DNA of 64,000 nt from Rickettsia australis str. Phillips (GTDB lineage Bacteria; Pseudomonadota; Alphaproteobacteria; Rickettsiales; Rickettsiaceae), in assembly GCF_000273745.1 (NCBI RefSeq), contig NZ_AKVZ01000013.1, positions 23,924-87,923 of the forward strand, read 5' to 3'. The notes under the pieces are model-generated. The model made no database searches. It had not been told where the DNA came from and worked only from the letters and a program-made list of their open reading frames with translations. Positions within the stretch are counted from its first letter, which is position 1. Each line of letters opens with the position of its first letter. Positions 9,925 to 18,261 of this stretch are shown one piece after another. Position numbers and translations under genes: made by a program.

Positions 9925-10031
9925 GTCATTCCAGCGTAGGCGGGAATTCAGCATAAAGCAAGATAAATCGTAATGCCAAACATTTGCTTTATCTATACTT
10001 TTTTCTGGATTTCCGCCTACGCTGGAATGAC
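9925..10031. repeat. Palindromic repeat, family A
   Basis: It starts GTCATTCCAGCGTAGGCGGG and ends CGCCTACGCTGGAATGAC. The base changes in the left arm are matched in the right arm (CCAGC facing GCTGG). It occupies most of the 350-bp gap between comM and lpxB; the rest of that gap shows no gene, only a further remnant around 9860-9915 of the flank seen near other repeats (CCTACTCGATG). Confidence 0.85.
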
Positions 10032-10149
10032 ATCGAGTGGGTTTTCTTGATCCACGCAACAACATCTTATGAAAGTGGGGATGATAAAACAAGCAAGGCG
10101 ACAAATTCTTGCTTTTGCAGGTATGACAGATAAATAAAGATTATAAATA

Positions 10150-11325
10150 ATGACAAAAATTTACTTTATAGCCGGTGAGACGTCAGGAGATTTTATTGGT
10201 GGACGCATAATTCAAAACTTAAAAAGTAATAAAGGAGTAGAGTTTACCGGCATCGGCGGTAAATGTATGGAGGAAGCTGGTAGCTTTAAAAGCTTATTTC
10301 CTATTACTTTCATAAATTTAATGGGTTTTGTAGAGATTGTGCCTCATATTTTTAAGCTTAAAAAATTAATTGGTAAAACTGTGAAGGATATAATAAATAG
10401 TAAAGCTGATTTATTAATCACCATAGATTCACCGGGGTTTACTTATCGTGTGGCAAAGCGAGTAAGCAAACTTTTACCAAAGCTGAAGATGATTCATATC
10501 GTTGCACCATCAGTTTGGGCATATAAAGAGGGTAGAGCAGTAAAATACGCTAAAATTTATGATTGTTTATTTGCTTTACTACCGTTTGAACCTCCATATT
10601 TTACTAAAGTCGGTCTTGACTGTAGATATATAGGTCATCCGATTATGGAGCAAGAGTTTTATAGTGATAAAATCGCTTTACGTGAAGAGTTTAAAATAGA
10701 TAAGAATGCGAGAGTTTTATGTGTTACTCTTGGAAGCAGAAAAGGAGAGATTCGAAAGCATTTACCGGTTTTTATTTCTTCTATTGAAGAAATATTCAAG
10801 AGTTGTAATAATCTTAAAGTTATATTTACTCTTGCAAATCCTGCTCATGAGGCAATAATAAAACCGTTTCTAGAAGATGTTAAGTTTCATTATTTATTTT
10901 CAAGTGCGAGACTTAAAACTTATGCTGTTGCAGATGCAGCTTTAGCAAAATCCGGCACCAATACTTTAGAGATAGTAGCTTCCGGTACTCCTATGGTTGT
11001 GGCTTATAAAGTTAATCTTATAAGCTTTTTTATTATCAGGCTATTGATAAAAATAAAATATGTTACGTTGATAAATATTATAGCAGGTAGCGAAATAATT
11101 CCGGAATTTATCCAATTTAATTGCCGAGCTAGTCTTATTAGTAATAAGCTTCAAGAGTTATTATTTAATTCTAAAAAAGCTTATAAGCAGGTAATAGAAA
11201 GTCAAAGAATTTTACAGAAATTAGGGTTTGAATCAAATCAATCACCTTCTTATATAGCGGCAGAAATTATTAAACAGGAGTTCTTAGAACCTAAAATAAA
11301 GTTGTTAAAAGAGAATAGTACTTGA
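10150..11325 (+). CDS. lpxB: Lipid-A-disaccharide synthase
   Basis: LpxB joins lipid X and UDP-2,3-diacylglucosamine to make the lipid A disaccharide at the inner face of the inner membrane. The 391-residue product starts MTKIYFIAGETSGDFIGGRI, the LpxB signature with the conserved glutamate. It also has LMGFVEIVPHI near 57, SVWAYKEGR near 120, TLGSRKGEI near 198, and the carboxy-terminal KSGTNTLE and GTPMVVAYKVN blocks. Length is normal. The last 21 bp overlap the tail of a convergent small ORF. It provides the anchor for the O-antigen made by genes further along. Confidence 0.95.
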   Translation: MTKIYFIAGETSGDFIGGRIIQNLKSNKGVEFTGIGGKCMEEAGSFKSLFPITFINLMGFVEIVPHIFKLKKLIGKTVKDIINSKADLLITIDSPGFTYRVAKRVSKLLPKLKMIHIVAPSVWAYKEGRAVKYAKIYDCLFALLPFEPPYFTKVGLDCRYIGHPIMEQEFYSDKIALREEFKIDKNARVLCVTLGSRKGEIRKHLPVFISSIEEIFKSCNNLKVIFTLANPAHEAIIKPFLEDVKFHYLFSSARLKTYAVADAALAKSGTNTLEIVASGTPMVVAYKVNLISFFIIRLLIKIKYVTLINIIAGSEIIPEFIQFNCRASLISNKLQELLFNSKKAYKQVIESQRILQKLGFESNQSPSYIAAEIIKQEFLEPKIKLLKENST

Positions 11326-11586
11326 ACCGGTGGTCCACAACATTTTCTGAATTATAATAAACATTAATATTAATATAATAACAAAATATATTTCCATGTT
11401 TTTTCTTATAGTATTAATTTGTTTCATTAAAATTTCTAAATCATTGGAAACTTTTTTGTATTCCTCATTGTTATCAGAACGCATTGTTGTCAAGAAACCG
11501 GACAAGTTTCCTAACTTATTTTGTAAAGCTTTTAACCTTTCAGTATGTTCTTCGTGTTTTAGATCGGTATTGTGATCTTGTATCAT
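11305..11586 (-). CDS. Small hypothetical protein with C-terminal membrane anchor
   Basis: The 93-residue ORF has a charged, probably coiled-coil amino part (about 5-60, with LKALQNKLGNLSGFLTT) and one hydrophobic helix at about 66-84 (MEIYFVIILILMFIIIQKML), followed by a short tail. No family is recognised. It is convergent with lpxB and overlaps its last 21 bp. The layout of a tail-anchored coiled-coil protein makes it more likely to be real than a chance ORF, but there is no other support. Confidence 0.5.
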   Translation of the reverse strand: MIQDHNTDLKHEEHTERLKALQNKLGNLSGFLTTMRSDNNEEYKKVSNDLEILMKQINTIRKNMEIYFVIILILMFIIIQKMLWTTGSSTILF

Positions 11587-11959
11587 AATATATAATGCCC
11601 ATTATAAGATCAGTATTAACGCCGGTATAGTAATATGAACTATGAATAAAGATTTATATTTTTTGTTTGTAATACAAATTCTAACTTTTCATTTTACAGG
11701 AGTATACTATTGTTATAGTAAATTGGTTTACACCATTAATTTGTTGCTCATTAGTCATCTAATTTTAATATTTTAATTACCAAATATTAAAACTATTGAT
11801 TTATTTAGTAAAAACTATATAGTTTAAATCTAGCAAATATTTAACTTCAACCAAACTTCAAGTTAGTTTTACTATATGTTATTTTGAATGTCAAGAAAAA
11901 ACCATATTTCGTGGTAATTTTTATCAATATTTCTAAGTCTTATAAAAATAATAGTTATT
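11587..11959. other. Intergenic region before mltG, one possible tiny ORF
   Basis: This 373-bp AT-rich gap contains no palindromic repeat and no recognisable RNA. The only coding signal is a possible 44-codon hydrophobic ORF on the plus strand (11642-11776, starting MNKDLYFLFVIQILTFHFTG). It has no clear ribosome binding site and could be chance. The mltG promoter is presumably in the last part, but no convincing -35/-10 pair was picked out. Confidence 0.4.
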
Positions 11960-12967
11960 ATGTTAAAAAACTTATTAAAAACTAAACTTTTTTTAATTAT
12001 ATTATCTCTAACTATATTTATTACTATGCTAAATTTTAGTATATTTTATATTTTTGTGCCTGGTAATCTTACTCAAAATAAAACGATAATTATTGAACCT
12101 AAATTATCTGTCAATCAAATAGTTACAAAACTTTATTCTAATGGAGTCATCAAATATCCGAGAATTTTTAAGGTAATTGCTAAAATTTATTCTATAAAAA
12201 GACCTCTTAAAAGTGGCGAATATGTGTTTACCCGTAATATATCGCCTTTGCAAACTTTAAGAATATTAGCAAGCGGTAAATCTATAATACACAAGATAAT
12301 TGTTCCGGAAGGTACGGTAGTTAATGAGGTTATAAAGAAAATTAATGAAGAAAGTCGATTACTTGGAGAAATAAAAGGGATAATACCGGAAGGTTTTTTA
12401 ATGCCATCAACGTATTTTTTCTCTTATGGAGATCAAAAAGAGCAGATAATCGATCAAATGAGAAATTTAATGTCTGCTAACTTAGATAAGGTAATGCAAA
12501 ATCTTTCACCGGATTCTCCGTTAAAAACTAGACTTGAGGTATTAACTCTAGCTTCGATAATTGAAAAAGAAGCCAGCTCAAATGCAGAAAAGCCTATAAT
12601 AGCTGCAGTATTCATTAATCGTTTAAAGAAAAATATGAAGCTACAAGCCGATCCGACTACTATATATGCTTTGACTGAAGGAAAATTTAAATTAGCAAGA
12701 GCTTTAACAAAAAAAGATTTATTGCAAGAACTACCATATAATACTTATTATATAAAAGGTTTACCGCCAGGTCCGATTTCATGTCCGTCGCTAAAATCTT
12801 TAGAAGCAGTGGTAAAACCTGCTAAAACGGATGCATTATTTTTTGTAGTTGACGGTAAAGGCGGGCATAATTTTTCTAACAATCTTAATGATCATAATAG
12901 ATTTGTTGAAACTTATAGAAACAGTTTGATTAAAATGCCTGAGCCGGAAATTGATCCTGACAAATAG
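11960..12967 (+). CDS. mltG: Endolytic murein transglycosylase MltG
   Basis: MltG cleaves nascent glycan strands at the inner membrane and is thought to end their elongation. The 335-residue product has one amino-terminal membrane helix (about 10-34), a LysM-like region, and the YceG catalytic domain. The conserved glutamate lies in LASIIEKEASS near residue 200, and the downstream block LQADPTTIYAL is typical. The carboxy end has YNTYYIKGLPPGPI and the FFVVDGKGGHNFS block. Length is normal. It is followed 46 bp later by cyaY. Confidence 0.94.
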   Translation: MLKNLLKTKLFLIILSLTIFITMLNFSIFYIFVPGNLTQNKTIIIEPKLSVNQIVTKLYSNGVIKYPRIFKVIAKIYSIKRPLKSGEYVFTRNISPLQTLRILASGKSIIHKIIVPEGTVVNEVIKKINEESRLLGEIKGIIPEGFLMPSTYFFSYGDQKEQIIDQMRNLMSANLDKVMQNLSPDSPLKTRLEVLTLASIIEKEASSNAEKPIIAAVFINRLKKNMKLQADPTTIYALTEGKFKLARALTKKDLLQELPYNTYYIKGLPPGPISCPSLKSLEAVVKPAKTDALFFVVDGKGGHNFSNNLNDHNRFVETYRNSLIKMPEPEIDPDK

Positions 12968-13013
12968 ATATACTTGTTTATCACAACATGTATTAATTAG
13001 ATAAATATATATT

Positions 13014-13319
13014 ATGAATAATACAGAATTTAGTAAAATAGCTGACATAACAATTGCATATATAGCAGACACGATAGAAGAGCAAGACAAAGAAGTAAGT
13101 ATAGATGTAGATTTACAAGGTGATATATTAAATCTTGATACTGATGAGGGTATATATGTAATAAATAAACAAAGTGCAGCCAAAGAAATTTGGTTATCGT
13201 CGCCGGTTAGTGGTCCTTATCACTTTTTTTATGAACAAGGAAAATGGAAAAATAGAGTAGGGCTTGAGTTGATGGCTATTTTGACTGAAGAACTTGATAT
13301 TGATTTTAATAATGTATGA
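13014..13319 (+). CDS. cyaY: Iron donor protein CyaY (frataxin)
   Basis: This 101-residue cytoplasmic protein belongs to the frataxin family, which binds iron and regulates Fe-S cluster assembly. Typical features are the amino-terminal helix ([20 protein letters not shown]), the acidic ridge ([12 protein letters not shown]), the strand [21 protein letters not shown] and the block [12 protein letters not shown]. Length matches the bacterial family. Its stop overlaps the start of a broken DUF2608 gene by 4 bp, so that gene was once translationally coupled to it. Confidence 0.93.
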   Translation: MNNTEFSKIADITIAYIADTIEEQDKEVSIDVDLQGDILNLDTDEGIYVINKQSAAKEIWLSSPVSGPYHFFYEQGKWKNRVGLELMAILTEELDIDFNNV

Positions 13320-14031
13320 AAGATTTTGAAACTACCGATAGTACTGCAAAAATCTATGATTTAATAATAAAAAATGCTCCTGATGTTGCATCTATATTTA
13401 TTGATGTTGACGATACTATTAATTGTGCCTAAATTAAAAACTTTTAAAAAGCTGCCTTATAATAAAATGATTGATAGAATTAAGGAAAATAAAAGTAATT
13501 ATGAAGAAATTGTCAGTAATTGGCGATTGCAGCGAAAGGCAATATTAATTGATGAAGAGTGGGTAGAAGGTATAAATAAGCTCAAGGCACAGTTTCCCGT
13601 TTATGCTCTTACACATTCCTTTTATGCAAGATTGGCTATATAAAGAATTAAAAGAGCTGGGTATAGAGTGTTCAAATAATGAAAAATTAGCAATTTATAA
13701 TTCAGGACGAAAAGATGATGCTATTTTTTATAAAGGTATATGCATAACCGGTAATCATTCAAAGAGCGGTATTTTATTGAAATGTTCTGAACATCTAAAT
13801 GCTAGTTTTATTGTATTTATTGATGACCATGCGAAACATGTGGAAGATGTAAGAGATTATTGTAAAAAGAATAACATCGGTTTTTTAGGCATTTTATTTG
13901 ACGGGCTTAAAAACTTAATAGGCAAACCTGATCCAAAACTTGCTAAATTTCAAGAATCATATTTAATAGAAAACGCTAAATGGCTTGAAGATGAAGAAGC
14001 TTATAAATTAATGGTCAGGAATAATTATTAA
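13316..14031 (+). pseudogene. DUF2608 family (HAD-like) protein, frameshifted twice
   Basis: The gene starts at an ATG overlapping the cyaY stop. The first frame encodes a 39-residue piece with SIFIDVDDTIN, the DxDxT nucleophile motif of HAD-type phosphatases, and then stops. The second frame (to 13643) has YNKMIDRIKENKSNYEEIVS and VEGINKLKAQFPVYALTHS. The third frame (from about 13610 to 14031) has the rest, including FIVFIDDHAKHVEDV and the end WLEDEEAYKLMV. This order matches DUF2608 proteins of Rickettsiales, whose role is unknown. A second broken copy lies at 36844-37610. Confidence 0.82.
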
Positions 14032-14103
14032 ATAGAATATATACCTACATAGATATCATCATTGCGAGCAGCTATTGTTGCGTGGAGCGGTAAAACCTAC
14101 TGT

Positions 14104-14212
14104 GTCACCTAGTTCGTTTGACCACGGAGTCCATAAAAACAATTAAAATACTAATAATTTTTGTATTTTTAACTGGATCCTGTGGTCACGCCACGGAATG
14201 ACAGAGGTGAAA
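14104..14212. repeat. Palindromic repeat, family B, with outer flank module
   Basis: It starts GTCACCTAGTTCGTTTGACC, has an AT-rich centre (AAATACTAATAATTTTTGTATTT), then CTGGATCC and a hairpin ending CCACGGAATGAC. Outside it are the flanks TTGTTGCGTGGAGCGG (14077) and GCTACGTGCAACAATGCC (14215), themselves inverted relative to each other. It lies before the broken M61 peptidase gene; the rest of 14032-14285 shows no gene. Confidence 0.8.
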
Positions 14213-14285
14213 CTGCTACGTGCAACAATGCCACGCAGAAATGGCATCGAGAGTCGTACAACAATCTAAATAATCTTTAAAATCC

Positions 14286-15979
14286 ATGAGTTTTGCAAAT
14301 GTACTGTCTAAGAAATTTTTTGATAATATTCATAATTCTAATTCCAAATCTAGTATTTGCAAATACTTATTGGTAAATAAATTACACAATAACACCTTTG
14401 TCTAATATGGATGTTGCAGCTATTAAAGTTGAAACGGAAATAATAGGCGATATGAGCGGTGAAGTTATTTTAGATTTACCCTATGTTTGGGCAAGCAGTT
14501 CATACTATCAGCAAATCAAAAATGTTAAGCTAGAATATCTAATTGGAAAGTTGCAGTTTAGAAATCAAGACGCGAATGAAGCTTTAAATACGGGAAAAAT
14601 CAATATTATCCGTTTAAGCTATGAAATATATCAAAAAGCCGGTAATCCTTGTGATGTCCACGAAGCAATAATGAGACAAAATTTAATTCATTCACCGGGT
14701 TATGGGCTTTTTACTACTTCCGGCGGTTTAAATGGAAATGACATAGTAGAGTTTAATATTGAATGGAATAATATTCCTGAAGCTTGGCAAGCGATATCAG
14801 ATTATGGGCTTAGTAAAAGCACGAAATTTAAAGCTACGCCGATTGAATTATATAGTGCAGTTTATGCAGCGGGTGATTTACGTGTTTACAAAATTGTCGA
14901 TCAAAAAATCCTGTATATCTTTCTCTGCATGGTCAGTGTGATCTTAAAGATGAAGAAATAGCTTCTTATATAAATAAAATTATCAAGGGACAAAGAGCAT
15001 TTTTCCATGATAATGATTTTCTTTATTATGTAATCAGTTTAATTAAAGGTTATAAGCCTAATCACATGGGAGGAACAGGTGGAACAAATAGTTTTACTGC
15101 GTTTATTCCTCAAGGTTTGGACAAACAGGATTATATAACGTTACTTGCTCATGAACATTTGCATAATTGGACAGGGAAGAAAATACGTAATAATTTAGAA
15201 GAATTAAATTATTGGTGGAGTGAGGGGTTTACCGATTATTATAGCAGAGTTTTAGCTTTGCGTGCCGAAGTATAACACTTGAAGAGTTTGTAGAAGCATT
15301 TAACCAATTCTTGCAGGATTATTATTTATCACTTGTAATAAATGGAACCTAATAGTTTAATCAAAACAGATTATTGGACAGATTATGCAGTAGAGAAATT
15401 ACCGTATTATCGTAGGTTTGTTTTTGCACTTTATTTGGATAATCTCATTAAAGAGAATAATAGGAGTAAATCGCTGGATAATGTTATGCTTGATTTGTTT
15501 AAAATCTCAAAAAAACAAGCTTTTTCAAGCGATTATTTTAAAAAAATAGTTAAAAATTATGTTCCAAAAGGGATAGTATAGATTTAGCTGATGTGACTAA
15601 AATGCTGCCGATCGAGAAAATAAAAATGGGGGCATATGACCGTGGTTTTGATAAATATGCTTTAATCAATAATTATACAATAAAAAATATTGATGCAAAT
15701 AGTAACTCTTATAAATCCGGACTTAGAAATGGGGACATAGTTATAAAATATGATTTTCCTAAATGTGGTTCTCCTGATCAGATAGTTACAATCCAAACAA
15801 CTAAAGGTGAGTTTAATTTTAGACCTGAAAGTGCTAGTAAAAAAGATATATATAGGTTCAAGCCTAATTTGTCTAAAGAAGATAAGCTAAAAATCAAAAA
15901 GTTTTTTAACATCTCAATATTGTTTGTGTGCTTTAACATATTATTAATTTTTCAATTATTTATTAATAATGTCCATTGA
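14286..15979 (+). pseudogene. M61 family (glycyl aminopeptidase-like) metallopeptidase, degraded
   Basis: Fragments in several frames cover an M61 protein. The amino part has a likely signal sequence from 14286 and a beta-rich domain (GEVILDLPYVWASSSYYQQI). The middle has the family block GGTGGTNSFTAF and the zinc site LAHEHLHNWTGKKI near 15150, then WWSEGFTDYYSRVLALR. The carboxy part ends in a PDZ-like domain (YTIKNIDANSNSYKSGLRNG). Frameshifts or stops occur near 14380, 14910, 15275, 15340 and 15580. The catalytic motif HEHLH survives, so decay is recent. The last residues after about 15900 are hydrophobic and may not belong to the original gene. Confidence 0.82.
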
Positions 15980-16035
15980 TATGTTCTAATATTTCAGTTA
16001 TAATTGCATCACGATTTAATTATAAGGGGAAAAAT

Positions 16036-16497
16036 CATGACAAAAATCTATACAGGGCCACAAACCTCAAAAAAACATCTAGTTATTTTGATAGTGCTAC
16101 AATTCATTTTCACAATGCTATCTTGGCAACAGAACATGCTATTAATGTTATAGAGAAGGGTGCAAGGGCTGTATTATTTCTGATGTAAGCACTAATTATT
16201 CTTTTATAGCTACATTTACTCACGCAACTGTAGCAAGGCTTGCAACTTTTGCGTATTACAATCCGCTTGTTCTTATAGGTGTTTGTGCTTTAGGAGCAAT
16301 TGCAATTTCGCCGTACGATTCTATCAAATGTGCAAAAAATACAATAAAAGCAGGGATAGCTGCAGGATATGTAGCTTGTGAAACTGTGGAAGGTTTAAGG
16401 GCAGGAGCAGCAGGTATAGTTTCGCTTATTGCTGATAATATCTACGGTGATACAGCAGAACTTGCTGGTGCTAGTAATACTAATATAATAGAGTAAA
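16036..16497 (+). pseudogene. Unrecognised small alanine-rich membrane protein gene, frameshifted
   Basis: An ATG at 16036 begins MTKIYTGPQTSKKHLVI and must shift frame to continue as SSYFDSATIHFHNAILATEHAINVIEKGARAV. A second shift near 16180 leads to a long open stretch rich in alanine and glycine (LVLIGVCALGAIAISPYDSI, KAGIAAGYVACETVEGLRAG) ending at TAA 16495-16497. Joined, it would be about 150 residues with one or two membrane segments. No family is recognised. The reading assumes two frameshifts, which is in line with neighbouring genes. Confidence 0.55.
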
Positions 16498-16518
16498 ATA
16501 TTATCATCATGCTTTTAT

Positions 16519-16604
16519 GTTATTCCTGCGAAAGCAGGAATCCATAATAAAGCGAGCTTTTAAAAAGTTTTAAAGTAGTTGATCTCCGCTTTCGCAGGGA
16601 TGAC
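16519..16604. repeat. Palindromic repeat, family A, variant stems
   Basis: The left arm is GTTATTCCTGCGAAAGCAGG followed by AATCC, a perfect hairpin (TTCCTGC-GAAA-GCAGGAA) with a stem different from the usual CCCGC type. The right arm is CTCCGCTTTCGCAGGGATGAC. It lies between the unknown pseudogene and gltX. Confidence 0.82.
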
Positions 16605-16663
16605 TTAGAACAGGTTTTTCAAGACACGCAACAATTGCTTTTAGCTAGGAATGACATAGAGAG

Positions 16664-18007
16664 TTACGCACTAGTTAATCGTTTTACTATCTCTTTCCTA
16701 CTAATCAAAGGTAAAACACCTGCAATTTCCGGTCCTGATTCTCTGCCGGTTAAAGCAAGGCGAAGAGGTAGAAATAGCTCCTTACCTTTTCTGCCTGTTA
16801 TATTTGTTAATTCTTTAGTCCAAATGCTCCAGCTATCTTTAGTAATTTCACCTTGCGGTAATAATTCTGCTGCTTGTTTTAAATATTCCTGATCTAAATT
16901 TAGACTTTCTACATTCGGCGTTTGATGACAAATTTCCCACCAGTCTTTTACATCACGTAATTTTTGCAAGTTAGGTCTTATCGATAACCAAAAATTTTCA
17001 TCAATATACTCGGCATCTATTTCTTTAAGGTGGTCTTTTACTTCGTCAAAATCTAAACTTATCAATAATTTATGATTTAATCTTTCTAAATCTTCTGGTT
17101 GATAAATAGTCGGGCTTTTAGAAAAACTACTGATCTCAAATTGATTTGCTAGCTTCTCCATTGATTTATAAGGCAAGATTTGTGCCGATGAACCAAGTAA
17201 GCTAAAAAAGCTAGCTATTGCCATAGCTTCGATCCCGATTTCTTTTCTAAGAGTTGTGACCTCAAACCCTCCCACTCGTTTAGAAATTTTCTCATCTTTA
17301 TTGATTATTAAACTTAAATGTCCAAAAGTCGTAGGAGTAGTATTTAAAGCCTCAAACATTTGAATTTGAATAGCGGTATTGCTAACGTGATCTTCACCCC
17401 TAATAATATGAGTAATATTATAATCAATATCATCAATAACCGAGCATAACATATAGGTCATACTACCGTCTGCTCTTATCACTATTGGATCGCTTAAAGC
17501 CTTGCCGTCATATTGAACTTCGCCTTTGATCATATCATGCCAGCTAATCGGTGCATGATTTACCAAAAATCTATAATGCGGTTTTCTTCCTTGTTCTATA
17601 TATTTTTGTGTTTGCTCTTCTGTTAGATTTAAGCTAGCACGGTCATACATCGGCGGTAGACCTTTAGATAACTGAAATTTACGCTTTAATTCTAGTTCTT
17701 CCGGAGTCTCATAGCAGGCATATAATCTTTTTTTATCTAATAATAGATTTTTGATTTCATCATATCTACTTAAACGACTTAATTGATTAAATGTCTGATC
17801 CCAATGAAGATTTAAAAATTTTAAATCTTCTTCTATAGCATCTTTATATTCCTGTTTACTACGCTCTAAATCCGTATCGTCAAATCTTAAAATAAACTGC
17901 CCGTTATGCTTCTTTGCATATAGCCAGTTAAGCAATGCTGCCCTGATATTTCCGACATGTAACATACCGGTCGGTGACGGAGCAAATCGTGTTATAACTT
18001 TTGTCAT
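16664..18007 (-). CDS. gltX: Glutamate--tRNA ligase
   Basis: GluRS charges tRNA-Glu; Rickettsiales usually have two copies, one of which may charge tRNA-Gln for the transamidation route. The 447-residue product starts [20 protein letters not shown], with the HIGH-type motif HVGN, and has FDDTDLERS near 43 and the KMSKS-type motif as KISKR near residue 243. Length is slightly short of the 470 of many GluRS but normal for Rickettsia-type copies. It is a class I synthetase and appears intact. Which of the two copies it is cannot be told from this window. Confidence 0.93.
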   Translation of the reverse strand: MTKVITRFAPSPTGMLHVGNIRAALLNWLYAKKHNGQFILRFDDTDLERSKQEYKDAIEEDLKFLNLHWDQTFNQLSRLSRYDEIKNLLLDKKRLYACYETPEELELKRKFQLSKGLPPMYDRASLNLTEEQTQKYIEQGRKPHYRFLVNHAPISWHDMIKGEVQYDGKALSDPIVIRADGSMTYMLCSVIDDIDYNITHIIRGEDHVSNTAIQIQMFEALNTTPTTFGHLSLIINKDEKISKRVGGFEVTTLRKEIGIEAMAIASFFSLLGSSAQILPYKSMEKLANQFEISSFSKSPTIYQPEDLERLNHKLLISLDFDEVKDHLKEIDAEYIDENFWLSIRPNLQKLRDVKDWWEICHQTPNVESLNLDQEYLKQAAELLPQGEITKDSWSIWTKELTNITGRKGKELFLPLRLALTGRESGPEIAGVLPLISRKEIVKRLTSA

Positions 18008-18049
18008 AAATAAGTAATTTTATTAATTGTCATCCTATTCAAGAACTAT

Positions 18050-18256
18050 GTCATGCTGTGGTCAAGCCAGCCTTGTTGCATCGTTCGGAAATTGTCATTG
18101 TGAGCGGTCGAAGACCGTGCGGCAATCCAAAAAAATAATAAAACAATTCTGATTTACAGAATTTTTTACTGGATTGCTTCGTCGAAACTTGCAGTTGCTT
18201 CTCGCAATGACGGAAAACCGAGCTATGCAACAACGCTGGTAAAGCCACGTTATGAC
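18050..18256. repeat. Nested repeats: family C inside a flank module inside family B
   Basis: The outermost arms are GTCATGCTGTGGTCAAGCCA (18050) and AAGCCACGTTATGAC (ending 18256), a family B element. Inside are CCTTGTTGCATCG and TATGCAACAACGC, inverted copies of the flank seen near other repeats. The innermost unit (18094-18211) is family C with a perfect arm hairpin CGGTC-GAA-GACCG and a second one, AACT-TGC-AGTT. Confidence 0.78.
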
Positions 18257-18261
18257 AACGA

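Noticed and set aside
9811..10104. 97-residue minus-strand ORF before lpxB
   Set aside because: It translates a family A repeat and its flanks; the same peptide pattern recurs wherever the repeat occurs.
18051..18248. 65-residue minus-strand ORF upstream of gltX
   Set aside because: It lies entirely in nested repeats and has only repeat-derived peptide.
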